Assembly (NCBI GenBank): GCA_963843465.1
Contig: CAWJKP010000005.1
Span: 310,001-374,000, forward strand
Direction of reading: 5' to 3'
DNA length: 64,000 nt
Source: CAWJKP01 sp963843465
GTDB taxonomy: Bacteria; Planctomycetota; Planctomycetia; Pirellulales; Thermoguttaceae
Shown here: positions 52,845-60,837 of the stretch, one piece after another
Layout: each line of letters begins with the position of its first letter
Position numbering within the stretch: the stretch's first letter is position 1
Translations under genes and position numbers: made by a program
The notes under the pieces: model-generated
What the model saw: the letters and a program-made list of their open reading frames with translations, nothing else
Told to the model about the DNA's origin: nothing
Database searches by the model: none

Positions 52845-53718
52845 GTGAGGAAACGTCATCTGGCAAAAAGGCGACTGCGGTTCGAGAGCTTGGAAGCACG
52901 TCTGACGATGTCTGCCGCTGGGGGCCTTGTGAGCGGGGTCTGGTCGGGAGTGGAGGTCTACGACAAGGCCAACGCGGCTGGTGATGCCACGCAGGCCATT
53001 CAAGCGGAATGGACCGTGCCCTATGTCGCGTCCACGCTTTACGCCGGCACTGCAGCCAACTGGATCGGCCTTGGCGGCGGGGCATTGTCCAGGAACGGGG
53101 GCCACACGGAGTCCAACCTGGTCCAGCTCGGAACCGAGGAATCCGTCTCCGCAGCCGGCCAGATTACCTATCTCGCCGGGTACGAGGTGGTGGGCGGGCC
53201 CGACGACACCGTGCACCAGATCAATATTCCCACCATGAATATCCACCCCGGCGACCTGATGGATGTGGAGATCGACCCCTTGGGCCCCATCGCCGGCGGC
53301 CCGGCCAGCGGTAACTACCGGATGAGCATGACCGACATTTCGGACCTCCTGCGGGGCGGCCCCGGCAGTGCCGGCGCCACCTTCGTGGATACGGTGAAGG
53401 GCGAAACGGGCGTCGCCTTGGCCGGCGCGGCGTACACCAGCGCCGAGGTGATCACCATCGAGGCCGCGACGGTAGGTGGAATGGTTAGTGCCTTGCCGCA
53501 GTTGACCCCCGTCTATGTTTCCCAAGCCTACCTGACGGCGGCGGCGTACGTGAACAGCGCGACCGCCAACACCTGGAACCCCATCGGTTCGGTGTACGGT
53601 TTCACGACCGAGAACATCGTCCTCCAGCAACCCGCTCAACCCGTTCGGGCTGCGGGACATGACCTACGCCTATCCGGGCCTGGCGACTATCTACACCGTT
53701 TGGCTCAGCTCCACGTAG
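52845..53718 (+). CDS. Secreted glutamic peptidase (G1/eqolisin-like), copy 2 (one frame break)
   Basis: A tandem paralogue of the preceding gene, about 290 residues after correction. Same N-terminal motif (RRLRFESLEARLTMSA), same likely catalytic Gln (TQAIQAEWTVP) and Glu (LAGYEVVGGPDD). The Ala/Pro linker is missing, and a loop differs (LGPIAGGPASGNYRMSMTDI). GTG 52845 has GGGAGACG upstream as in copy 1. One extra C near 53623 shifts the last 30 codons. Without it the end reads SSNPLNPFGLRDMTYAYPGL then TIYTVWLSST and stops at 53718, just as copy 1. Identity is high but not recent: loops and linker differ. Confidence 0.8.
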
Positions 53719-53730
53719 CTTGCGATCGAC

Positions 53731-54682
53731 TTAGAACTTCTCCATCGCCAGCGTGTGCTCGCGGAGGAAGGCTTCGGCCTCGGCGCGGTTGAAGACGCTT
53801 TCGGTGGTCCCGACGGCGCGGACGCAACTGGCCCCCAGGGCTGCCCCATCGCAGGCAGCCCTCCGGGCCCTCGCCGGCCAGCAGGCCGGCGATGTAGCCG
53901 GCGTCGAAGGCGTCGCCGGAACCGGCCCCGCCGACGACCTCGATCGGATAGACCCCGGCGCGGAGCCGCAGGTTGTCGGTCACCAGCAGGCTGCCTCGCT
54001 CTCCTTGGGTGATGACCACGGTCTTGGCCCCGGCCGCGCGGAAACGCTCGGCCTGCTGGAGGGGGTCGCTCAGGCCCGTAATCACCGCCGACTCATCGGT
54101 GTTGGGCAAGAAGACGTCGGTCTGGGGAAGGATCTGCGCGAGGGTCTCGGCGTGCTTCTCTCCGCCCAGGAGGACTACGTCCAAGACTGTCTTCGCGCCC
54201 GCCCGGCGGGCCGTGCGGAAGAGGTCCACCAGGGCCTCGGTCTGGAGCTTCGGCATCATCAGGTAGCCGCCGACGTAGAAGACCTTCGCCTCGCGGACCC
54301 AGTCCGCCGGGATGTGCTCGACGGTGAAGCGGTGGTTGGCCCCGGGCGTGCTGATGAACCGCCGGTCGTAGCCCTTGACGTTGACGATCATCGTGCAGGC
54401 CGTACCGACGCCGGCGATGCGGTGTACTCCGCGGGTATCGGCGCCGCCTGCTTCGAGTTGGCGGACCACGACTTCGCCGAAGCTGTCGTCGCCCACGCAG
54501 CCGGCGACCCCGACCTTCACACCGACTTTGACCAGGTCGACGGCCACGTTCGCCGCGCAGCCGCCCAAGCCGAGTTGAATATACCCGGTCGGCTGGAGCT
54601 CACCCGGATTCGGCAGACGATCGACCGGCGCGCAGGCCACGTCGGCGAAGAGGATCCCGGCACTCAAACCATTGATTCCCAC
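53731..54682 (-). CDS. PfkB-family carbohydrate kinase (one frame break)
   Basis: A sugar or nucleoside kinase of the ribokinase/PfkB fold, about 317 residues. Visible: IQLGLGGCAANVAVDLVKVG (signature 1), VGDDSFGEVVVRQLEAGG, LLPNTDES-type VFLPNTDESAVITG, VITQGERGSLLV, and signature 2 VVGGAGSGDAFDAGYIAGLL with the catalytic Asp. One extra G in the run at 53844-53847 shifts the end; corrected it reads ALGASCVRAVGTTESVFNRA and finishes at 53731. GTG 54682 is chosen because AGGGAG lies 7 bases upstream and the protein then begins VGINGLSAGILFADV. The substrate is undefined. Convergent with peptidase 2, with stops 12 bp apart. Confidence 0.87.
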
Positions 54683-54787
54683 GGCGTGGCTCCCTGTAGA
54701 CCCCTCGTAAACTCCTCGTAGGTTATGCTTTAGCATAACGCGGCACGGCCGAAGCCAAAAGGAGGCGGCTTGGGTGCGATGAAAAGA

Positions 54788-54832
54788 CCGAAAACCAAAG
54801 ACCTAAGGCCCAAGACCTAAGACCCAAGCCCG
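54788..54832. repeat. Family N repeat (AAGACCTAAGGCCCAAGACC type)
   Basis: Two to three imperfect copies of AAGACCTAAGACCCAAG. The reverse-complement type is found at about 25610 and, as an inverted pair, at 58614-58682. It lies in the 268-bp divergent gap between the kinase and tpiA; the remainder (54833-54950) probably carries the tpiA promoter. Confidence 0.65.
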
Positions 54833-54950
54833 ACGATCTACGTCCCACCCGAAGGAAGGCCACGACACCCGCAACCCCCCCTTGCCAAGAGCGGACTTTT
54901 CCTGGATGATGAAATCTTTCTTGCCGGGCTGGCCCAGGGGAGTGAGATTC

Positions 54951-55732
54951 ATGGGACGTCGACCGCTGATTGCCGGTAACTGGAAGATGAACCTCGATCT
55001 AGCCGGGGCTGTTGCCTTGGCCAAGACCCTGGTAAGAGAGGCGGAAGGCGCCCGCGGCGTCGATTTGGCAGTCTGCCCACCGAATGTCTACCTTGAAAGT
55101 GTTGGCAAGGCGGTCGCCGGTACGAAGGTCGGACTTGGGGCACAGAACATGTACTCCGAGAAGAAGGGAGCCTTCACGGGGGAAGTGAGCGCGGCGATGC
55201 TGAAGGATTTCGGCTGCACCTACGTGATCCTCGGCCACAGCGAACGGCGCCACATCTTCCGCGAGACCGACGCCGAGATCAACGACAAGGTCTACGCGGC
55301 CCTGGAAGCCGGGCTGACCGCCATCGTCTGCGTCGGTGAAACGCTGGCCGAGCGGGAGGCAAAGAAGACCATGCGGGTCGTTCGCCGCCAGTTCGAGGGG
55401 TCGCTCTCGGCCTGACCGCCCAGCAGCTTGGGAAGATTGTGATTGCCTACGAGCCGGTGTGGGCCATCGGCACGGGCAAGAATGCCACGCCGGAGGAGGC
55501 GGAAGAAGTGCATCTCGACCTTCGCAATATCATGGCAGGCCGTTACAATAGGGAGGTCGCCGAGTCCGTTCGCATCCAATACGGGGGGAGTGTCAAGCCC
55601 GACAACGCGGCCAGCCTGCTCTGCCAGCCTGACATCAATGGTGCCCTTGTCGGGGGGGCCAGTCTCAAGGCGGATCAGTTCATGGGCATTGTTGCCGGCG
55701 CCGGCTCGGCATTAGGGCCTGTAAAACAATGA
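54951..55732 (+). CDS. tpiA: Triosephosphate isomerase (one frame break)
   Basis: Glycolytic enzyme interconverting dihydroxyacetone phosphate and glyceraldehyde-3-phosphate. About 260 residues when corrected. Active-site residues: Lys in IAGNWKMN, His in VILGHSERR, Glu in IAYEPVWAIGTGK; phosphate loop YGGSVKPDNA and GALVGGASL. One G is missing near 55411: QFEGSLS runs into a stop, while the next frame continues GLTAQQLGKIVIAYEPVWA. All catalytic residues are preserved across the two pieces, so a sequencing deletion is the likely cause. ATG 54951 has GGAGTGAG upstream. secG begins 13 bp after the stop. Confidence 0.94.
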
Positions 55733-55745
55733 GTTGGGCAAATAT

Positions 55746-56150
55746 ATGATGACCGTTCTGTTCATGCTGGTGATGCTTTTCACCGCCGTTTTTATGATCC
55801 TCCTGATTCTCGTGCAGCGGGGAAAAGGCGGCGGGCTGGCAGGCGCGTTTGGAGGCATGGGAGGGCAGAGCGCGTTTGGGACCAAGGCCGGCGACACCTT
55901 CACCCGGATTACCATCGGCGTCGCTGCCTTCTGGATCGTGATCTGCGTGCTGGGGGTGAGGCTGCTGGGCAGCGCGGCAGAGCAGCGACGGCTTGGCCTC
56001 CCCGGCGGGGCGAGTAGTTCCGCGCCGGCCAATCCTGGCGAGAAGGGGGCCGCCAACCGGGCCCCGGCGGGCTCACCGGCCAGCGGCGGAGCCACGGCTC
56101 CCAGCCAGCCGGCGCCGGCCCCCGCGTCGAAGCCGGCCGGCAAGTCGTAG
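55746..56150 (+). CDS. secG: Preprotein translocase subunit SecG
   Basis: Small membrane component of the SecYEG translocon. It has 134 residues. Two transmembrane helices (about 2-22 and 53-73) flank the diagnostic LILVQRGKGGGLAGAFGG and SAFGTKAGDTFTR. The C-terminal tail is an Ala/Pro/Gly-rich extension (about 60 residues) not found in E. coli but common in planctomycetes. Start at ATG 55746 or the adjacent ATG 55749; a TTG at 55734 is also in frame. The TAG stop is made by the first bases of a family B palindrome, so the true C-terminus may have been cut or altered by its insertion. Confidence 0.92.
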   Translation: MMTVLFMLVMLFTAVFMILLILVQRGKGGGLAGAFGGMGGQSAFGTKAGDTFTRITIGVAAFWIVICVLGVRLLGSAAEQRRLGLPGGASSSAPANPGEKGAANRAPAGSPASGGATAPSQPAPAPASKPAGKS

Positions 56151-56244
56151 GGTGGGACAAGGCCGCCTTGGCGGCCGCCGGCCCACCAAGATTTGGCAGA
56201 ACTGGTGGGCCGGCGCTCGCTTACGCGAGCTGGTCCCAGCCTAC
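56147..56244. repeat. Palindromic element family B at the secG stop
   Basis: A 98-bp copy whose first bases (GTAG) create the secG stop codon; it ends 9 bp before yicC. Arms as in the copy at 44944, with a right arm ending TGGTCCCAGCCTAC. Confidence 0.9.
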
Positions 56245-56253
56245 TTGCTACAG

Positions 56254-57165
56254 ATGGAACTCGATAGGAGCGATGCTTCCTTGTTGCTCAGCATGACCGG
56301 CTTTGGTGAGGCCCGTTGCCAGTGCGACGGCCGCGCGGTCTCGGTTGAAGTGCGGACGATCAACAGCCGTTACCTCAAGCTCTCGACCCGCATCAGCGAG
56401 GGCTACGCTTCCCTGGAGCCGCAGATCGAGGCGATCGTCCGCGAACGTGTCCGCCGGGCGACGATCCAGGTCAACGTCCGCATCGACCGGGCGCGAACGC
56501 TGGAAGATTACAAGATCAACGTCGACGTTCTGGACGGCTACCGCCGCCAGCTTTTGGCCCTGCAGCGGGAGTGGAACCTGGCGGAAGAGGTCGCGCTTTG
56601 CGATTTGCTGGCGCTACCCGGGGTAGTCCTCGAGGAGGCGACGGCCCACTGCGACCCGGCCAGCCAGTGGCCCTTGGTCCTGGAAACGCTGGAGAAGGCC
56701 CTGGCGAACCTCGACCACATGCGGCGCGAGGAAGGGCGGACGATGTCCGCCGACCTGTTGGCCAACTGCCGTGCCGCGGTGTCCGCTCTGGCCGAGATCG
56801 AGCGCCGCTCGCCGCTGGTCGTCGAGAGTTATCGCGCGCGGCTGGCGGAGCGGCTGAAGCGGACCCTGGCGGAGCTGGACGTCGCCTTGGACCCGGCCGA
56901 CATCATCAAGGAGGTAAGCCTCTTTGCCGACCGCAGCGACATCTCCGAGGAGACCGTGCGGCTGCGGAGTCACTTCGAGCAGTTCGAGGCGATCGTGGCT
57001 GCGCCGGAGAGTTCCGGGCGGAAGCTCGACTTCCTCACCCAGGAGATGAACCGCGAGGCCAACACCATCGGATCGAAGGCCGGCGACGTGGAGATCTCGC
57101 GACAGGTGATCGAGATCAAAAGCGCCGTCGAGCGGATCCGGGAAATGATCCAGAACGTCGAGTAA
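56254..57165 (+). CDS. yicC: YicC-family endoribonuclease
   Basis: A 303-residue protein of the YicC/YloC family, RNA endonucleases involved in sRNA and mRNA turnover. The N-terminal LLSMTGFGEARCQCDGRAVS and VEVRTINSRYLKLSTRIS are characteristic, as is the C-terminal DUF1732 part: EVSLFADRSDISEETVRLRS, GRKLDFLTQEMNREANTIGS. ATG 56254 gives a 10-residue lead (MELDRSDASL). A TTG near 56281, with AGGAG about 10 bases upstream, would give the more usual LLSMTGFGEA start. yicC next to gmk and rpoZ is a widely conserved order. A family D palindrome lies 3 bp after the stop. Confidence 0.92.
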   Translation: MELDRSDASLLLSMTGFGEARCQCDGRAVSVEVRTINSRYLKLSTRISEGYASLEPQIEAIVRERVRRATIQVNVRIDRARTLEDYKINVDVLDGYRRQLLALQREWNLAEEVALCDLLALPGVVLEEATAHCDPASQWPLVLETLEKALANLDHMRREEGRTMSADLLANCRAAVSALAEIERRSPLVVESYRARLAERLKRTLAELDVALDPADIIKEVSLFADRSDISEETVRLRSHFEQFEAIVAAPESSGRKLDFLTQEMNREANTIGSKAGDVEISRQVIEIKSAVERIREMIQNVE

Positions 57166-57167
57166 AG

Positions 57168-57226
57168 GTAGTCGGCACACGCCGTGTGCCGGAAAACGCG
57201 GACGGCACAGGGCGTGTGCCGGCTAC
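57168..57226. repeat. Palindromic element family D
   Basis: A 59-bp, two-unit copy (GGCACACGCCGTGTGCC, then GGCACAGGGCGTGTGCC) bounded by GTAG and CTAC. It fills the gap from 3 bp after yicC to 5 bp before gmk. The three-unit copy inside nuoL is translated. Confidence 0.9.
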
Positions 57227-57231
57227 AGAAT

Positions 57232-57831
57232 ATGGCAGAGATCCCGCTCGGAAGGCTGGTCGTCGTTTCGGGGCCGTCGGGTGCGGGGAAAACCACGGTC
57301 CTGCGGCAGGTATTTGCCTGCGCCCCGGTGCCGCTGGTCCGCAGCGTCTCGGCCACCACGCGTGCGCCGCGGCCCGGCGAGGCCGATGGCCAGGCCTACC
57401 ATTTCCTCACCCCGGCCGACTTTCAGACCCGCCGCCTGCGGGGGGAGTTCCTCGAGTGCTTCGAGGTTTTTGGAGAGGGTCATTGGTACGGCACGCTGGA
57501 AAACGCCGTGGCCGCTGGCCTGCAGGCGGGAAAATGGGTACTCTTAGAGATCGACGTTCAAGGCGCCTTGGCGGTGGTCGATAAGTACCCCGATGCGATC
57601 ACGGTCTTTTTACGGCCGCCGTCGCTGGAGGTCTTGGAAAAGCGTCTCCGCGGACGCCGGACCGAGAGCGAGGAGGCGATCCAGCGGCGGCTGGCGCAGG
57701 CCCGAAGGGAGTTGGCGCTGGCCGATCGCTACGCCTACCGGGTGGTCAACGAAGAGGGCAACGAACAGCGGGCGGCCCAAGAGATTTGTGAGATTCTCCA
57801 ACGCGAACAGAGGTCCAACGGTTATGCTTGA
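57232..57831 (+). CDS. gmk: Guanylate kinase
   Basis: Essential nucleotide kinase converting GMP to GDP with ATP. It has 199 residues. P-loop VVSGPSGAGKTTVLRQV near residue 10; GMP-binding SVSATTRAPRPGEADGQAYH and FLECFEVFGEGHWYGT; ILEIDVQGALAV-type VLLEIDVQGALAVV; lid region RLRGRRTESEEAIQRRLAQA. ATG 57232 starts MAEIPLGRLVVVSG; the longer frame from 57184 would translate the palindrome. The stop overlaps the rpoZ start by 8 bp, so the two are coupled. The conserved yicC-gmk-rpoZ-coa order supports the call. Confidence 0.96.
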   Translation: MAEIPLGRLVVVSGPSGAGKTTVLRQVFACAPVPLVRSVSATTRAPRPGEADGQAYHFLTPADFQTRRLRGEFLECFEVFGEGHWYGTLENAVAAGLQAGKWVLLEIDVQGALAVVDKYPDAITVFLRPPSLEVLEKRLRGRRTESEEAIQRRLAQARRELALADRYAYRVVNEEGNEQRAAQEICEILQREQRSNGYA

Positions 57832-58084
57832 CGAATTGAAGGAAGAGGCGATCGTGAAGAAGGTCGGCGGGCGATTCAAGCTCTCAACGCTGATCCAGAA
57901 GCGGCTGGTCGCCTTGAACCAGGGCTCCCCGGCGCTGATCGAAATGTCGACCGACGACAAGATGCGGATCGTGATCCAGGAGATCCTCCAGGACAAGATT
58001 TATCTGGACTCGGAGTCCAACGTCCGCGTCGCCGGCGACCGCGGAGCGGGCGGCCCGCCGGAAATGGACTTCAACCAGCTATGA
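57824..58084 (+). CDS. rpoZ: RNA polymerase omega subunit
   Basis: Small RNA polymerase assembly subunit. It has 86 residues. The core LDELKEEAIVKKVGGRFKLS and TLIQKRLVALNQGSPAL match the omega family in its planctomycete form, where the usual A-R-x-R-A-x-Q motif is reduced. The C-terminal part (KMRIVIQEILQDKIYLDSES) is conserved in the group. ATG 57824 overlaps gmk, and the stop overlaps coaC (ATGA), so the gene is translated as part of a tightly coupled run. The position after gmk is decisive given the weak sequence signature. Confidence 0.85.
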   Translation: MLDELKEEAIVKKVGGRFKLSTLIQKRLVALNQGSPALIEMSTDDKMRIVIQEILQDKIYLDSESNVRVAGDRGAGGPPEMDFNQL

Positions 58085-58618
58085 AGGGCCGCGAGCTGGT
58101 CATCGGCGTGACCGGCGGGATCGCCGCCTACAAGACGGCCGCCCTGGTCAGCCGGCTGGTGCAGGCGGGTGCCGGCGTAAACGTGGTGATGACCGCGTCG
58201 GCCACGCGCCTGGTCGGGCCGAAAACCTTCGAGGCCCTCACGGGCCGGCCCGTGGCCCTGGACCTCTGGGGGCCCGGCGCCCATCCGCACATCGAGCTGG
58301 CCGACGCCGCCGAGCTGCTCTGCGTCAGCGCCGGCCACGGCCAACCTGCTGGCCAAGGCGGCCCTGGGCCTGGCCGACGACCTGCTCTCGACGCTGCTGT
58401 TGGCCTTCCACGGACCGATGCTCCTGGCCCCCGCGATGAACAACCGCATGTGGGAGAAGCCCTCCGTGCAGCGCAACGCCGCGCAACTCCGCGCCGACGG
58501 CTTCACCATCATCGACCCCGAAGAGGGCTATCTCAGTTGCCGCACCCGCGGCCCAGGCCGCATGGCTTCGCCCGAGAAGATCTACGCGGTGATCGAAGCT
58601 ACGCTGAAGCGGCCTTAG
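58081..58618 (+). CDS. coaC: Phosphopantothenoylcysteine decarboxylase (CoaC part, one frame break)
   Basis: Flavoprotein that decarboxylates phosphopantothenoylcysteine in coenzyme A synthesis, about 178 residues corrected. N-terminal VIGVTGGIAAYKTAALVSRL and TASATRLVGPKTFEALTGRP, the His in GAHPHIELADAAELL, then after the break APATANLLAKAALGLADDLL, LLAPAMNNRMWEKPSVQRNA (the PAMNxxMW motif) and EEGYLSCRTRGPGRM (the Cys). An extra A near 58327 causes the break (CVS instead of CVAPATANL). The gene covers only the CoaC half; CoaB is a separate gene downstream. The TAG stop falls in a family N repeat. Confidence 0.92.
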
Positions 58619-58682
58619 GTCTTGGGTCTTAGGTCTTGGACGCGCTTGAGAACTAAGACCGAAGACCCAAGACCTAAGACGC
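58614..58682. repeat. Family N inverted pair between coaC and coaB
   Basis: TTAGGTCTTGGGTCTTAGGT on the left and ACCCAAGACCTAAGACGC on the right can pair around a loop of about 20 bases. The left end contains the coaC stop (TAG). Relatives are at about 25610 and 54788. Confidence 0.8.
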
Positions 58683-58689
58683 AAATGTC

Positions 58690-59334
58690 ATGGCTCGCAT
58701 TCTTCTCACTTCCGGTCCCACGCGGCAGTATCTCGATCCCGTCCGCTACCTTTCCAACGCCTCCAGCGGACGCATGGGGGCCGCCCTGGCTGCGGCCGCG
58801 ATCGAGGCGGGGCACACGGTGACGATCGTCAGCGGGCCGGTGGAGATCGAGTATCCTCCGGCGGCCGAGGTCGTCGCGGTAGTCTCGACCGAAGAGATGC
58901 TCGCGGCCTGCCGGTCGCTCTTTGCTCGCTGCGACGGGCTGATCGGCGCCGCCGCGCCCTGCGATTACCGGCCGGAGGAGGTTGCCCGGCATAAGCTCAA
59001 GAAGACCGGTCGACCGCGGCTGCTCAACCTGGTGGAAACGCCCGACATCATGGCTGCCTTGGCCGCCGAGAAGACCTCGCAATGGATGGTCGCCTTTGCC
59101 TTGGAGACCGAGGATCCGCGGCTGCGGGCGATGCAGAAACTCGAGCGCAAGAATTGCGACCTGATCGTGCTCAACGGCCCGGCGGCCGTCGGGGCGGCCG
59201 ACACCCGCGTCGAGATCATCGATCGCTCGGGCAGCGTCGTGGGTCAGTTCGCGGGGAGCAAGCTGGAGGTTGCCCGGGCGATCTTCCGCGTCCTGGACGA
59301 GAAGCTGATCCGTCCGACTGCGAAAAGGGGATAA
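58690..59334 (+). CDS. coaB: Phosphopantothenate-cysteine ligase (CoaB part)
   Basis: Joins 4'-phosphopantothenate and cysteine, the step before CoaC. It has 214 residues. N-terminal ILLTSGPTRQYLDPVRYLSN and ASSGRMGAALAAAAIEAGH are the classic CoaB signature; further GPVEIEYPPAAEVVAVVSTE, AAPCDYRPEEVARHKLKKTG (the K-x-K-K motif) and DLIVLNGPAAVGAADTRVEI. In most bacteria CoaB and CoaC are one CoaBC polypeptide; here they are two neighbouring genes in the order C then B. The TAA stop coincides with the left end of a family F palindrome. Confidence 0.9.
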   Translation: MARILLTSGPTRQYLDPVRYLSNASSGRMGAALAAAAIEAGHTVTIVSGPVEIEYPPAAEVVAVVSTEEMLAACRSLFARCDGLIGAAAPCDYRPEEVARHKLKKTGRPRLLNLVETPDIMAALAAEKTSQWMVAFALETEDPRLRAMQKLERKNCDLIVLNGPAAVGAADTRVEIIDRSGSVVGQFAGSKLEVARAIFRVLDEKLIRPTAKRG

Positions 59335-59441
59335 CCCATCCAGTGTTTTCGACACTAGCCCGACGCGCAAGCGAGGGTAACTCGTTGGTCGTCCCTCGCT
59401 TGCGCTTCGGGCTTGTGTTTTGCCATGAATAATTCGGGTTA
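59332..59441. repeat. Palindromic element family F between convergent stops of coaB and the UroD-like gene
   Basis: A 110-bp copy. It begins with TAACCC, whose TAA is the coaB stop, and ends with GGGTTA, whose complement is the TAA stop of the minus-strand UroD-like gene. Inner arms AGCCCGACGCGCAAGCGAGG / CCCTCGCTTGCGCTTCGGGC. The entire space between the two genes is this element. Confidence 0.9.
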
Positions 59442-60673
59442 GTACCCGCCGAACTCGTAAGCCGCGTCGAACATGGCAAGGATGTTTTCCGGGGGGACGT
59501 TGGCCTGGATGTTGTGGACCTGGTTGAAGACGTAGCCGCCGTTGGGGCCGAAGGTGGCGAGCCGCTCCTTGATGTGCTGCCGGATTTCCTCCGGCGTGGC
59601 ACGGCCGAGGACGGTTTGGGTATCGCAGCCGCCGCCCCAGAAGACCAGGCGGTCGCCGAACTCGCGCTTCAGCCGGTCGGGGGCCATGTTGGCGGCCGAG
59701 GTCTGCACCGGGTTGAGGATGTCGACCCCCGCCTCGATGAAATGCGGCAGCAGGTGGTAGACCGAGCCGCAAGAGTGGAGAAAGACCTTCCAGGCGGTGT
59801 TGGCGTGGATCCAGCCGCACAACTTCTTGTAATGCGGCTTGAGCATTTCCGCCCAGAGCTCCGGCCGGATGAACTCGCCGCGCTGCGTGCCGCTGTCGTC
59901 GGCGGCAATGCCCCAGGCAAAGCAATAATCGCCCACCGCCTGCTTCACCAGGCCAAGGCACTTGATCGTCGCCTCCACCGAGCGGTCCATCATCTCGTGG
60001 CAGGTCTCCTTTTCGCTCATCAGCATCATCATCCACTCGTTGGGCAGCCCTTGCGTCACGTTGCTGGCGCGGTCGGTGATCAGGCTCAGGCCCAGGAAGC
60101 AGACGCCGAAGCCCCAACCCAGGATCGCATAGTCGCTGTTCTCGTAGAGCGACCGGCCGCAGCGGCCGAGGATCTTCAAGTGCTCGTCCGGGATATCGGA
60201 GACCGGCCGGAATTCCTGGGGGTCGATCCGCCGCCCTGGTTGAACGACATGTCGTCGAAATAATGGCCGTTCTTCGGCATGCGGAACGCAGTCGGCGATC
60301 CGTCGGACGCCAGCAGGATCCAGTCGCCTGCCGCGTCTTCGGCGATCTTCGTGCCCGGCGGGAACAAGACCTCCGTGCCGTCGAAGAGCCGGCGGGCGGT
60401 CCACTCGCCGTCCGGGCGGACCGTGCTCAAGAGCACGCTGAGATCCAAGGGCACCACGTCCACGTGCAGCCGGCGGAGGACTTCGTCTTCGACCACCGCG
60501 ATCATGAACCGCGGGTCGAGGACTCGGGTGGGCGCCGAGATCCCCAGCTTGCGTTTCAGCTTCTCGTAGGCCGCCACCGCAATCCCCGAGGCCTTCGTGC
60601 CCCCGAGATCGATCGGAACACGGTCCGGAAGCTGATGATTTACCGCTCGCAGCACCCTTTCACGCGGCGTCAT
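59439..60673 (-). CDS. Uroporphyrinogen decarboxylase-family protein, methyltransferase type (one frame break)
   Basis: A (beta/alpha)8 protein of the UroD/MtaA superfamily, about 411 residues corrected. N-terminal MTPRERVLRAVNHQLPDRVP then IDLGGTKASGIAVAAYEKLK; later FLHSCGSVYHLLPHFIEAGV (an H-x-C-G motif typical of zinc-dependent corrinoid methyltransferases rather than of heme UroD) and DILNPVQTSAANM, FWGGGCDTQTVLGRATPEEI. One C is missing near 60232, where SFNQGG should continue RRIDPQEFRPVSDIPDE. The role in methyl transfer is inferred; planctomycetes have many paralogues near catabolic genes. ATG 60673 is the natural start. The stop is formed by a family F element. Confidence 0.82.
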
Positions 60674-60758
60674 GAACCATTCCCGCAAGAGGAACGTACG
60701 GCAAGCCGAACCCTGCGCGAGCCGGGCGAAGGCCCTTAGGACCGGCGCAGAAACAAGT

Positions 60759-60809
60759 GTCGCCTTTCGCTCCACGAAAGAGCGCCGCTTTCGCGGAGCG
60801 AAAGGCGAC
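60759..60809. repeat. Palindrome family J
   Basis: A 51-bp inverted repeat with arms GTCGCCTTTCGCTCC / GGAGCGAAAGGCGAC and an inner GAAAGAGCGCCGCTTTC. It lies in the 164-bp gap upstream of the UroD-like gene; the long in-frame extension of that gene through it is not believed to be translated. Confidence 0.85.
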
Positions 60810-60837
60810 AATCCGACAGATATTGATTCGCCGGCCC

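Noticed and set aside
51747..53660. 637-codon minus-strand frame across both glutamic peptidases
   Set aside because: Shadow of two paralogues. Its internal duplication simply mirrors theirs.
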